Below are positions 16,817 to 25,555 of a stretch of 64,000 nt of DNA, one piece after another. Under the pieces are notes generated by a model. The model worked only from the letters and a program-made list of their open reading frames with translations, searched no databases and was not told where the DNA came from. The DNA is taken from NCBI GenBank assembly GCA_900316245.1, contig ONCE01000002.1, positions 1 to 64,000 on the forward strand, given 5' to 3'. A program made the translations under genes and the position numbers. Source of the stretch: an uncultured Bacteroidales bacterium (GTDB lineage: Bacteria; Bacteroidota; Bacteroidia; Bacteroidales; UBA932). Numbering within the stretch: the stretch's first letter is position 1; the number at the start of each line of letters is the position of its first letter.

Positions 16817-17977
16817 ATGAAAAACTATGCGCTTTCGGCTGCCCTTTGTGCAGCGCTGGCCTTGGGATGCAACAAGGCCCCGTTATCTCCCGTGGAAGAA
16901 CCCGAAGACCCTGCCAAGGCGCCCGTGGTGCTTTTGGAAGACGTAGCCCGGGTGCTGGCCCGCATCCCCCTGGAGGGAGAACAGTTGGACGAGGTATACG
17001 ACGCCACCCACGCCTCGTCGGTCAACGGCTACGACGAAGAATACAGGATGCAGGAACTCTTCTCAGACCCCGGCAGCGGGGTAGGAGGGGGAGAATCCAC
17101 CAAGGCCGATGGATACCGCAAGCCCCTCCGGGAACTCATCCGAGAGGCGGCCCGGTCCACCAAGGCTTCCGGAGACCTGGAAGACCCGGATGCCTGGCTG
17201 GAGGCCCTTTCGGCCTCGGATGTCCAGATCTATTGGCCTTTCTCGGAAAAATGGAACGGAGACTCGTTCCCCGTCATTACCTTTGACCCGGGCGGAGATA
17301 TGCCCCAGAACGAGGGCTACGCCGTGGGTCCGGACGGGAAGGTGACCAAGGTGCTGGTTACGGAAGAAATGGCCCGGGAACAGCCCGTGTGGGTGGTAAA
17401 CCGCAACTCGGACGCAGACTACAAAACGCTTGAGATGTTCCGCCGGGAAGACCCTTCCTGGGGCCAGGGCGGAGGAGATATCCTGGTTACCAAGGCCACG
17501 GGCGACACCCAGACCCTGGTGCTCCGCTCTTTCAAGGCCCGCCGCCAGTTTGACAGCTGGTTCGCTGGTGCCAGCGAGTTCTGGATCAAACTGGGTTCCA
17601 TCGAGGATTTCCGGGCCTCCACCGAGGGAGAACTCCGGCTCTACGAACCCACCATCACAGACTTTGTAGTGGTAGTCCGCCGCGGCCAGGTGGGAGAGTT
17701 TGTCCCCTTCAATGCGGTCCTGGTGTCCAGTTGGAGCAAGCTGTTGGAGTCTTGTGCCCTGATGATCATCGAAGACGACGGCGGAACCCAGACTTCCTGG
17801 AAATGCGCGGCCACCGTCAAGTACGAGTCCAAGGCCTATGGCTTTGACCTGGACCTTCCCCTGCGCACCAGGGACGACATAGTCTGGCGAGGCAATCTCA
17901 CCCGCACCTTTGTAGAGAAGAACAACGGTCACACCGTGTCCCTGGGAGATGTTCAGCTGGTTTTTGAGTTGATTTAA
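16817..17977 (+). CDS. Unrecognised lipoprotein
   Basis: 386 residues that I do not recognise. The signal peptide ends AALALGC, with Cys18 as the likely lipidation site, followed by an acidic and Pro-rich linker. The rest is rich in aromatic and charged residues with predicted beta character in the last third and no catalytic motif I can name. Residues 60-120 contain a Gly-rich run (DPGSGVGGGES). It stands alone: a hairpin precedes it and the U32 gene converges on it, the two stop codons interlocking in TTAA. Export to the periplasm or outer membrane is the only supported inference. Confidence 0.75.
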   Translation: MKNYALSAALCAALALGCNKAPLSPVEEPEDPAKAPVVLLEDVARVLARIPLEGEQLDEVYDATHASSVNGYDEEYRMQELFSDPGSGVGGGESTKADGYRKPLRELIREAARSTKASGDLEDPDAWLEALSASDVQIYWPFSEKWNGDSFPVITFDPGGDMPQNEGYAVGPDGKVTKVLVTEEMAREQPVWVVNRNSDADYKTLEMFRREDPSWGQGGGDILVTKATGDTQTLVLRSFKARRQFDSWFAGASEFWIKLGSIEDFRASTEGELRLYEPTITDFVVVVRRGQVGEFVPFNAVLVSSWSKLLESCALMIIEDDGGTQTSWKCAATVKYESKAYGFDLDLPLRTRDDIVWRGNLTRTFVEKNNGHTVSLGDVQLVFELI

Positions 17978-19689
17978 CGCACCGTCATTTCACAGACGTC
18001 GCAGTGGAAAGTCAGTTGGAGACGCTCTTTGCCGTTGCGGAGGAAGAGCGGTTCTGCCTTTTTCACTTTGCCCTGTTTGGGGCAGAGGCCCAGTTCGTGC
18101 CGGATGCAGTATTTGCTGCGCATCAGTTCCCCGTTGGAAGCATATTCCAGCCGGAAAGAAGTCTCGGGATTCCGCACACCCCTGTACAGAGGCAGGGCGT
18201 TGACGGAAATCTGGTCCAATTGGGCCGCCAGGTCCCTTCGCAGGCCGTTAAGGGCCGATGTAGGAAGGAAAGGAACGGCGCCCTCCACCTGCACGGAAGG
18301 GGCCTGGAAGGCATAGAGCCCGCTGCGTTTGCCCAGTTGCTCGCGGATGGTCTGCAGCATCCGCTCCGGGTCACGGGCGGTATCGGCGGGGGCCGGGAGT
18401 TGGGCCTGGACCTTTCGGCCGTCCTCGCTCACGGCACAGGCCAGAAGCTGCCCCTCCTTCAGGGTCAATTCCAGCCGGACGTCTATCTCCCTCACGGGCT
18501 TTCCGGCTTCCACCTGCCGTTCAAAGGCCGCGCTGATGTTGCGGTACAGTTTCACGCCTTCCTTCAGCTCATCCGGACGGCGGCAGCGGATGCGGAAGCC
18601 GTCGCAGACATCGGCCCGGAAGCCTATGATGCTGCCGTCTTTGTTCACAAAGGCAAAACCGTCTCCGTTGGCCAGCTGAAGGCCTTCCCGGGCGGGTTGG
18701 AGCACCAGTCCGTCGGGTGTGAGGCGGGCCACGGTGCCGGCATATTCGCCCATCGATTTGGGCGCGTCCATCGAGGACCACTGGCCCCTCTGGCCGTCCA
18801 GGAACAGTTCGGTATAGCCTCGGTTGAAGGTCTTGTCCAGGTCCGGCACAAAGCCGCCCCGGCTGTGGCCGAAGGAAGAGCGGCGGTACCGGTCCGGATA
18901 GCGGGCCACCAGGGCATCCAGGGCCTCGGAATAGGCCTTGACCACGTTGCGCACATAGGTTTCCCCCTTGAGGCGGCCTTCGATTTTGAAGGAACAGACC
19001 CCGGCGTCGGCCAGTTCTTCCAGGCGGTGGATGAGTTGGTAGTCTTTAAGGGACAGCAGCGCCTTGTTGCGTACGAGCACCTTGCCGGAAGCGTCTTCCA
19101 GGTCGTACAGGCTTCTGCAGGGCTGGGCGCAGGCGCCGCGGTTGGCGCTGCGGCCGGTCAGGTGCTCGGACAGGTAGCACTGGCCGCTGTAGCACACGCA
19201 GAGCGCCCCGTGGACGAAGAACTCGATCTCCGTGTTCACGGCGTCCCGGATGGCCCGGATCTGGTCCAGCGACAGTTCCCTTTCCAGCACCAGGCGCCCG
19301 AAGCCCAGGCTTTCCAGCCCGCGGGCCTTTTCCGGCGTGCGCAGCGCACACTGGGTGGAGGCGTGCATAATGAGGGTGTCGCTCATAGACAGCACGGCCG
19401 GGTCCTGCACAATCAGGGCATCCACCCCCGCCTGTTCCAGGGCTTTCACCAGTTCCCGGGCCTGGGGGATTTCTTCCGGATTCAGAAGGGTATTGACCGT
19501 GGCATAGATGCGTGCGCCAAAACGGTGGGCGTACTCACAGAGTTGGGCAATGTCTTCCACGGAATTGCCGGCCGCCTGGCGGGCCCCAAAGGCCGGACCG
19601 GCAATATATACGGCATCGGCTCCGCAGTCTATGGCTGCGAAGCCGATGTTTATGGTTCTGGCTGGAGCCAGTAGTTCCAGCGCTTTCAC
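17974..19689 (-). CDS. U32 family protein, RlhA-type (23S rRNA hydroxylation)
   Basis: 571 residues. The U32 domain carries the signature CVCYSGQCYLSEHLTGRSAN followed by RGACAQPCR, with the Cys cluster expected to bind an iron-sulfur centre. A DUF3656-like segment follows (about 385-500). This architecture matches RlhA, which hydroxylates C2501 of 23S rRNA using prephenate; older annotation calls it a collagenase-like peptidase. The C terminus holds a further Cys-rich part (KYCIRHELGLCP, CDVCEM). It starts 3 nt after the TPR gene, and its stop interlocks with that of the convergent lipoprotein gene. Confidence 0.87.
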   Translation of the reverse strand: MKALELLAPARTINIGFAAIDCGADAVYIAGPAFGARQAAGNSVEDIAQLCEYAHRFGARIYATVNTLLNPEEIPQARELVKALEQAGVDALIVQDPAVLSMSDTLIMHASTQCALRTPEKARGLESLGFGRLVLERELSLDQIRAIRDAVNTEIEFFVHGALCVCYSGQCYLSEHLTGRSANRGACAQPCRSLYDLEDASGKVLVRNKALLSLKDYQLIHRLEELADAGVCSFKIEGRLKGETYVRNVVKAYSEALDALVARYPDRYRRSSFGHSRGGFVPDLDKTFNRGYTELFLDGQRGQWSSMDAPKSMGEYAGTVARLTPDGLVLQPAREGLQLANGDGFAFVNKDGSIIGFRADVCDGFRIRCRRPDELKEGVKLYRNISAAFERQVEAGKPVREIDVRLELTLKEGQLLACAVSEDGRKVQAQLPAPADTARDPERMLQTIREQLGKRSGLYAFQAPSVQVEGAVPFLPTSALNGLRRDLAAQLDQISVNALPLYRGVRNPETSFRLEYASNGELMRSKYCIRHELGLCPKQGKVKKAEPLFLRNGKERLQLTFHCDVCEMTVR

Positions 19690-19692
19690 GAC

Positions 19693-20619
19693 TTATTTCA
19701 GGGCCTTGAGCTGAGCCTCGGCCTGGGCGGCGTACTTGCTGCCGGCGAGCTTCTTATAGTACTCGGTGGCGGTAGCCTTGTCACCGGCCTTCTGGGCGGT
19801 AGCAGCGATGGTGAACATGATGTCTGCGGCGTCCTTGGCATTGGGGCTCACTTCCAGGTATTTCTTGTAGGCGTTGATGGCGTCCTTGCTCTTGCCGGCC
19901 TTGGTGTAGGCGCTGGCGATGAGCTTGTAGGCGTTGGCGCTCTCGACAAAGCTGTTGGACTTCTCCAGGGCGGCTACGGCCTCCAGGTTCTTGCCGGCCT
20001 TCAGGAGGGACTGGCCTTCGCGGAGGTAGGCGGTGGAAAGGAGCTTGGCGGCATTGGCCTCTCCCAGTTCGTTGGCCTTGGTGAGGGCCTCGATGGCGGC
20101 GTCGGTGTTACCACCCTGCATCAGGGCCTGGCCCAGCAGGAGGTTGGCTTTGCCGTCTTCCGGATTCAGGGCTACCAGCTCCTTGAAGGTGGCGGCGGCA
20201 CCGGCGAAATCCTTGTTGCTCATCTGGGTGGAACCCTTACGCATGTAAACGTTGGGGACGAGGGTGGCTACCTCGGCGGCAGCTTCGGCCTCTTCATATT
20301 CTGCAGCTACGGTCTTGGCCTCGGCCAGGGTGGCGAGGGCCTCGTCGTAGGAAGCTTCGTTGATCTGCTCCTTGGCAATAGAAAGCAGGGCACCGGTGAT
20401 GGCGGTCTTGCACTTGGAAATGAATTCTGCGGTGTCTTCTTCCGTGCAGGCCTGGGCCATTTCGAGTGCAGAACGGAACTTAGCCAGAGCTTCGGTCTTG
20501 TTGGTCTCCATGGCCTGGGCACCGGCGTTGAAGGCATCAACGGCCGCATTGAAATCCTGTGCACTGGCCACTGCGGCTGCAAGGCACAGTGTTGCGATAG
20601 CTACAAAAAGTTTTTTCAT
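19693..20619 (-). CDS. Exported tetratricopeptide-repeat protein
   Basis: 308 residues with a signal peptide (about 1-20, cut after ASAQ) and a helical, Ala-rich repeat array. TPR-like units are clearest at about 125-290 (for example NPEDGKANLLLGQALMQGG and AINAYKKYLEVSPNAKDA). Such proteins act as periplasmic scaffolds; no partner is evident. It has its own promoter and may be co-transcribed with the U32 gene downstream (3-nt gap). Confidence 0.85.
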   Translation of the reverse strand: MKKLFVAIATLCLAAAVASAQDFNAAVDAFNAGAQAMETNKTEALAKFRSALEMAQACTEEDTAEFISKCKTAITGALLSIAKEQINEASYDEALATLAEAKTVAAEYEEAEAAAEVATLVPNVYMRKGSTQMSNKDFAGAAATFKELVALNPEDGKANLLLGQALMQGGNTDAAIEALTKANELGEANAAKLLSTAYLREGQSLLKAGKNLEAVAALEKSNSFVESANAYKLIASAYTKAGKSKDAINAYKKYLEVSPNAKDAADIMFTIAATAQKAGDKATATEYYKKLAGSKYAAQAEAQLKALK

Positions 20620-20668
20620 TTCAGTAAGATATTACACTAAATTAAACATTCGTTTAGCACACGAGTTG

Positions 20669-20676
20669 CAAAAGTA
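20669..20676 (-). promoter_or_regulatory. -7 promoter element for the TPR gene
   Basis: Minus-strand TACTTTTG fits TAnnTTTG. It faces away from the plus-strand element at 20690, so the two genes share a compact divergent promoter region. Confidence 0.65.
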
Positions 20677-20689
20677 GCAAAAATAGTTG

Positions 20690-20697
20690 TAATTTTG
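20690..20697 (+). promoter_or_regulatory. -7 promoter element for the M16-like gene
   Basis: TAATTTTG fits TAnnTTTG. The expected start of transcription is around 20702, which rules out the in-frame GTG at 20697 and favours the ATG at 20715. Confidence 0.65.
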
Positions 20698-20714
20698 TGC
20701 GAAAAATTCTAAAA

Positions 20715-23237
20715 ATGAATCTTGGCAGGCAATACTTCCGGTTTTTACTGCTTGTGGCGCTTTTGTTTTTCTCAACAATTGTGCCAGCGCAGACGCTTCC
20801 CAGCCTGCCCAGGGACAGCCGCATCCAAAAAGGAACCCTGGCCTGCGGGGTCCGGTATTACATGGTTACCAACCCTTCGGCCAAAGGTTATGGCCATATA
20901 GCCGTCATCCAGCGGGATACGCCTCTGTCGGAATCGGCCCGGGAACAGTTGGACCCGGCTTTCCTGTCCCGTATGGGCGTGGCCCCCGGAGAAGAAGGTT
21001 ATGTCAGTGACGTGGACGGCTCCACGGTCTATCACTTCCGGGATGTCCCCATCTACCGGCCCGAGGTCCTGGATTCGATGCTCCTGTATTCGTTTGCCCA
21101 CGTGGCCCTCTCCAAGGCCGAACAAGCCGTGGTGGTAAGCGGAGACATCGATCCGGTGGAACTCAAGAAGAAGATGGACATCTTCTCCATGCTGGTGCCC
21201 AAGATGCTGGTGAAAGAAAACCACAGGCCGGACTACGTATGGGAGCCTTCTCCCGCGCCGTGGGTGGATGCCTATCCCTCCCCGTCTCCGGTAGCGGAAG
21301 TATCGGTTACCTATGCCGGCGCCCGCGTCCCCTTTGACTTTATGAACACGGCCCAGGCCATCGTCTCAGACCTCTTTGGAGAGGAATTCCAGGCCATCCT
21401 GCGGCACCGGCTGTCGCGCAACCTCCGGGATGCCGGCATCCCTTACGGCACCATCGGCTTCCGTTCCCTGCGCAGTATGGACTATGGCGGAGACGAGCGG
21501 TACACCGTTACCGTGACCGTGGCCAAGGAGCAGGTAGACGAAGCCATGCGCGTCGTTTCCTCCACCCTGGCAGAGATAGACTCCAAGGGCGTATCGGCCC
21601 GGGAATTCTCAGACGCCAAGAAGGTCCTTACCGCCCAGATCCGGAGCCGGGCGGCCTCTTCACCTTCACAGGAAGAGGATATCCGCCGGTGCGTAGCCAA
21701 CTTCCTTTACGGCGCCCACCTGGCCCCCTACTCGGAGACCATGCGCCTGTTTGCCAGAAAGAATCTGGCCGATACCACCGAAGCCCGCTTCTTCAACCGC
21801 TTCGCCGACGCCCTCCTGGGCCAGCTGGAGAACCTCACGCTGGAGTTCACCGGCGCCCCCGACTCGCTGGACAAGGACCAGGCCCTGTTCAACTACAACC
21901 TGGCTTACCTCTATGGCTCGGTGGTTCCCAGCGGAAAAACCTACGACTGGCACAGTGCAGACAGCACCCTCCTGAATGTTTCGGCCCCCAAGGTCAAGAT
22001 CAAGGCCGAAAAGACCGAGCCTGTGACCGGAGGCACCCTCTGGACCTTCTCCAACGGGATGCGCGTGGTGTTCAAGCGCGTTCCCGGCAGCGGCGTTTTT
22101 GACTATGCCCTGCAGCTCAACGGCGGCCTCAACCAGATAGCCGGCCTCAAGGAAGGGGAAGGCGGTTACATAGGGGAGATGCTCTCCCTGTACGACGTAG
22201 CCGGCATTCCCGCCCCCGCATTCCGGGACCTGCTGAGCGCCGGCGGTATCCAGATGGAAACCGAGCTTTCGGTACACAGTTTCGCCCTCAAGGGGGAGGC
22301 TCCGGCCGGCCAGCTGGAGTTCCTGCTCAAGTGCCTGCTGGGCCTTTCCGGCGACCGCAAGCTCAACGTGAACGAGTTCAACCATTACAGCCAGAACCAG
22401 GCCCTGGTCCAGCCTTCCGTGACGGATCTGCTGTATCAGCGGCTGGTCCCCGGCTTCGTGTATACGTCCAACAAACTCCCCGGCAAGCTCACCGCCGATA
22501 CGCCCGCCAAGGCCCACAAGTACTACAACGAGCGCTTCGCCCATATGCAGGACGGCGTGCTCATCCTGTCCGGAGACCTCAAGGAAGAAGAGGTGAAACC
22601 CCTCCTGCAGCGGTATCTGGGAGGTTTCAACACAGACAAGGAGACCGTGGCCCGCAAGCCCGTGACCATGAAGCCGCTCACCGGTACGGTCACTACGGAA
22701 ATCCAGGGCCAGCCCCGCGGCATCTATGTACTTATGGACGCAGAATACGCCCTTACCTCGGACCATTACTACACCTCCCTGGTGGCGGCGCGCGCCCTGC
22801 AGCGGACGCTGGTCCGATACCTGGCCCCTTATGGCTACACGGTACAGATTGGAACCAATTTCTTTGCCCAGCCGCAGGAGCGTTTCCAAATAGAACTTAC
22901 CTGCCTTCCCGCCGCGCTGTCCGGCCTTCCGGAGCAGACCCTTTCCCAGAACGCGGAAATCGTGCTGCCGGTGCTTCGTGAGGCCCTCAAGGCCAGTGTG
23001 GACGCCAAGGTAGATCCCGTAGACCTCAAGGCGTGGAAAGAGCGCCTGCAGGCCGATGTGAAGCGGGAACTCTCCAGCCCGTCCGGCTTCGTGGCCACCC
23101 TGCTGGACCGCTATGCCAACAACAAGGACATCGCCAGCCGCCACGAAGAGAGCATTGGGGGCATCAATGCCGCCAAGGTACAGGAATACCTGCGCGTCCT
23201 GGTCAGCGGCGGCCGCATAGAATTTGTGTCGGAATGA
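20715..23237 (+). CDS. M16 family protein lacking the zinc motif
   Basis: 840 residues with a signal peptide (cut near PAQT) and the two-half M16 fold: LACGVRYYMVTN and LWTFSNGMRVVFKRVPG each open a half. The inverted zinc motif HxxEH that should follow the first of these is absent, and the second half also lacks it. The protein is therefore probably not a peptidase itself. In M16 pairs one partner is often inactive; no active partner is seen in this window. It was placed at ATG 20715 because a promoter covers the earlier GTG. The next gene overlaps it by 4 nt (ATGA). Confidence 0.85.
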   Translation: MNLGRQYFRFLLLVALLFFSTIVPAQTLPSLPRDSRIQKGTLACGVRYYMVTNPSAKGYGHIAVIQRDTPLSESAREQLDPAFLSRMGVAPGEEGYVSDVDGSTVYHFRDVPIYRPEVLDSMLLYSFAHVALSKAEQAVVVSGDIDPVELKKKMDIFSMLVPKMLVKENHRPDYVWEPSPAPWVDAYPSPSPVAEVSVTYAGARVPFDFMNTAQAIVSDLFGEEFQAILRHRLSRNLRDAGIPYGTIGFRSLRSMDYGGDERYTVTVTVAKEQVDEAMRVVSSTLAEIDSKGVSAREFSDAKKVLTAQIRSRAASSPSQEEDIRRCVANFLYGAHLAPYSETMRLFARKNLADTTEARFFNRFADALLGQLENLTLEFTGAPDSLDKDQALFNYNLAYLYGSVVPSGKTYDWHSADSTLLNVSAPKVKIKAEKTEPVTGGTLWTFSNGMRVVFKRVPGSGVFDYALQLNGGLNQIAGLKEGEGGYIGEMLSLYDVAGIPAPAFRDLLSAGGIQMETELSVHSFALKGEAPAGQLEFLLKCLLGLSGDRKLNVNEFNHYSQNQALVQPSVTDLLYQRLVPGFVYTSNKLPGKLTADTPAKAHKYYNERFAHMQDGVLILSGDLKEEEVKPLLQRYLGGFNTDKETVARKPVTMKPLTGTVTTEIQGQPRGIYVLMDAEYALTSDHYYTSLVAARALQRTLVRYLAPYGYTVQIGTNFFAQPQERFQIELTCLPAALSGLPEQTLSQNAEIVLPVLREALKASVDAKVDPVDLKAWKERLQADVKRELSSPSGFVATLLDRYANNKDIASRHEESIGGINAAKVQEYLRVLVSGGRIEFVSE

Positions 23238-23836
23238 AGCCCAAAGACTTTGGAACCATCATCGAGATAGGGAACGTTCTGGTCTCCGAGGAGGTCATCC
23301 TGGAATACTTTGCCTGCAACTATGCCGTTTGCAAGGGCAAATGCTGCATCGTGGGGGACAGCGGCGCTCCGCTCAAGGAAGAGGAATTGGAACCCATCGA
23401 GGCCAATTATGACGCCTTCAAGGACCTGATGCGCCCCGAAGGCCGCGCCGCCGTGGATGCCAAGGGCTTTTTCGAGATAGACCGGGACGGAGACCTGGTG
23501 ACTCCGCTGGTGCCCGGCAGCGAAGAATGCGCCTACTGCCATTTTGAGGACGGAAGCTGCTTCTGCTCCATCGAGCGCCGTTTCTGCCAGGGCAAGTCCA
23601 CCTTCAAGAAACCCATTTCCTGCTCCCTCTATCCCATCCGTGTGGTCGATCTGGGAGGGGGCCGATGCGGACTCAACCTGCACCGCTGGGATATCTGCAA
23701 GGAGGCCTATGAAAAAGGGCGCCGCGAAGGAATCCGGGTGTACGAATTCCTCCGCGGGCCGCTTACAGATGCTTTTGGGCAGGAGTTTTACTCTACGTTG
23801 TCTGCCGCCGCCAAAATGTTGATAGCGGCGTCGTAA
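23234..23836 (+). CDS. DUF3109 family Cys-rich protein
   Basis: 200 residues starting at the ATG that overlaps the M16-like stop in ATGA. CNYAVCKGKCCIVGDSGAPL near the start is the hallmark of DUF3109, related to the YkgJ zinc/iron-cluster family. Further Cys pairs (CAYCHF, CFCSIERRFC) suggest a metal site. Function is unknown. A longer frame begins upstream at 23033 but lies inside the M16-like gene. The last 49 nt overlap the convergent DUF2007 gene. Confidence 0.88.
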   Translation: MKPKDFGTIIEIGNVLVSEEVILEYFACNYAVCKGKCCIVGDSGAPLKEEELEPIEANYDAFKDLMRPEGRAAVDAKGFFEIDRDGDLVTPLVPGSEECAYCHFEDGSCFCSIERRFCQGKSTFKKPISCSLYPIRVVDLGGGRCGLNLHRWDICKEAYEKGRREGIRVYEFLRGPLTDAFGQEFYSTLSAAAKMLIAAS

Positions 23837-24015
23837 TCACTTTCATTCACTTTCACCTCGATGGGCTTGGCATAGCCCAGGGAAGGGAAGGAAGAGTCGG
23901 CTGTAAAAACGCCGGCAGGGATGCCGTTGTCTCCCAGATAGGCGGCGCAGATATCGGCCTGGTTCCTATCTACGAAGGTGGCAACCGTTTTGAATCCTTG
24001 GGTGTCAGTGTTCAT
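23788..24015 (-). CDS. DUF2007 domain protein
   Basis: 75 residues, one small alpha/beta domain with VATFVDRNQADICAAYLGDNGI and VKVNESDYDAAINIL, typical of DUF2007 (putative signal-transducing domain, PII-like fold). The ATG at 24015 was chosen because residues upstream in the same frame belong to the shadow of the next gene. It overlaps that gene by 11 nt and DUF3109 by 49 nt tail to tail. Confidence 0.82.
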   Translation of the reverse strand: MNTDTQGFKTVATFVDRNQADICAAYLGDNGIPAGVFTADSSFPSLGYAKPIEVKVNESDYDAAINILAAADNVE

Positions 24016-24481
24016 ATTGGTTGAGTTTATGGTCCAGGAGCATGACCACGCGGACGAGGTCCCGGGTGAGACCTTCCGCCTGGAATCCTTCCAGGACAGG
24101 GTTGATGGTAACGGTGTCTTCCCACAGGCGGGCGGCGCGGTTGGTAACGGACTTGAGGTGGTACTTGCGGCCGCCTTCCGGGGTTTCACCGGCAAAAACG
24201 TATCCCCGGTTGTCCAGGGCTTCATCAATGGTCTGCCAATGCGTGGCGGGGTCTCCGGTAGCATGGACGGTGCGCTTGCCGTAACCAAAGAAGGGGTAGA
24301 TCAGGCTCATAAGGGCAAAGGCCGCCAGGATGAGCTGGACCGACTTCCAGCCGCTTCTGAACGCGGTGTCAATGTCGGTGGAGGCCATGCCGCTGAGCAT
24401 CAGGATGCCAATGATTACGCCAAACAGGAGCGTAATCTGGATAAAGTATTTCAGGGCGCGTCTGAGGTGCTTGAGGATCAT
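24005..24481 (-). CDS. Small membrane protein of unknown function
   Basis: 158 residues with two clear membrane helices (about 14-32 and 47-66) and a mixed cytosolic or periplasmic tail carrying GYGKRTVHATGD and HLKSVTNRAARLWEDTVTINP. I do not recognise the family. It overlaps hemW by 4 nt upstream and DUF2007 by 11 nt downstream, so the three are probably translated from one message. Confidence 0.75.
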   Translation of the reverse strand: MILKHLRRALKYFIQITLLFGVIIGILMLSGMASTDIDTAFRSGWKSVQLILAAFALMSLIYPFFGYGKRTVHATGDPATHWQTIDEALDNRGYVFAGETPEGGRKYHLKSVTNRAARLWEDTVTINPVLEGFQAEGLTRDLVRVVMLLDHKLNQYEH

Positions 24482-25554
24482 ATCAGTTCTCGGATAATTT
24501 CATCGGATACAAAGAAGTGGTCTTCCGGAATGCGGTAGCGACGGCCTTCCTTGGCCAGGGCGCCGGCTGCGCACAGGCGGTCTATGTTGTCCCGCAGGCA
24601 GTTGGCTTCCATAAATTCGGCATCCACGCCGTGGGCGGTTCTCAGGGCCAGCATAAGGGTTTCCACCTTCTCGTCCTCTACGCTCAGGGATTCCCGGGTA
24701 AGGGTGTAGCCGGTGAGTTCGGGGCTGTTCCAACTCCGGCCTCTTCCGCTGAAGGAATGGGCCGAAGGACCCAGGCCCACATAAGGCCTGCGGGTCCAGT
24801 AGCCGCCGTTGTGCACGGCCTCATAGCCGCGCTTGGCGAAGTTGGAAATCTCATAGTGGAGGTAACCGGCGGCCGCCAGTTTGGCGCAGAGAAGATCGTA
24901 CTGGGCGCGGCAGACTTCTTCCGACGCTTCCTCGTACTCTCCGTTCTCCAGGCGGTGGGCCAGCACGTTGTCTCCTTCTACGGTGAGCTGGTAGCAGGAG
25001 ATGTGCTCGGGACCCAGTTCCAGTACCTCGTCAATGGTCTTTTCCCAAACCTCGTTGGAAAGGTTGCTGAGGCCGAAGATGAGGTCTACGCTGATGTTCC
25101 GGATGCCGGCTTCCCGCACTATCCGGAAGGCCTTTTTGGCGTTCTCGGCGTTGTGGCGGCGGTTCATCCACTGCAGTAGATCGTTGTCCAGGGACTGGAT
25201 GCCAATGCTGATGCGGTTCACGCCCAGCGTCTTGAGGCTCTCCACATAGGGGAGACCCTTCTCCACTATGTCCTCCGGGTTCACCTCCATGGTGAACTCC
25301 TGATAAGGGCCGCCGTGGCCCGCCTCCTCCAAAGCCAGGAGGATGCGGGTTAAACAGCTTAGCGGCAGCACCGAGGGGGTGCCACCGCCAAAGTAGAGGG
25401 TTTTGGGGTTGTCGTCCATTTCTCGGCTGCGACGCTTAATCTCCGCGCAGATTTCCCGGGTGTAGGCCTCAGTCACTCCTTCTGTGACGATCTCGGAATA
25501 AAAGTCACAGTAAATGCAGAAGCTCTTGCAGAAAGGGACGTGGATATAAATCAT
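24478..25554 (-). CDS. hemW: HemW-like radical SAM protein
   Basis: A 358-residue radical SAM protein. The cluster motif CKSFCIYC sits at residues 8-15 (CxxxCxxC), then LYFGGGTPSVL and VEGDNVLAHR. The short C-terminal HemN-like domain ends at the protein end. HemW is thought to be a haem chaperone rather than a true coproporphyrinogen oxidase. Proteins once called HemN-like fall here when they lack the second SAM site. It lies 1 nt after the coiled-coil gene. Confidence 0.92.
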   Translation of the reverse strand: MIYIHVPFCKSFCIYCDFYSEIVTEGVTEAYTREICAEIKRRSREMDDNPKTLYFGGGTPSVLPLSCLTRILLALEEAGHGGPYQEFTMEVNPEDIVEKGLPYVESLKTLGVNRISIGIQSLDNDLLQWMNRRHNAENAKKAFRIVREAGIRNISVDLIFGLSNLSNEVWEKTIDEVLELGPEHISCYQLTVEGDNVLAHRLENGEYEEASEEVCRAQYDLLCAKLAAAGYLHYEISNFAKRGYEAVHNGGYWTRRPYVGLGPSAHSFSGRGRSWNSPELTGYTLTRESLSVEDEKVETLMLALRTAHGVDAEFMEANCLRDNIDRLCAAGALAKEGRRYRIPEDHFFVSDEIIRELI

Positions 25555-25555
25555 G

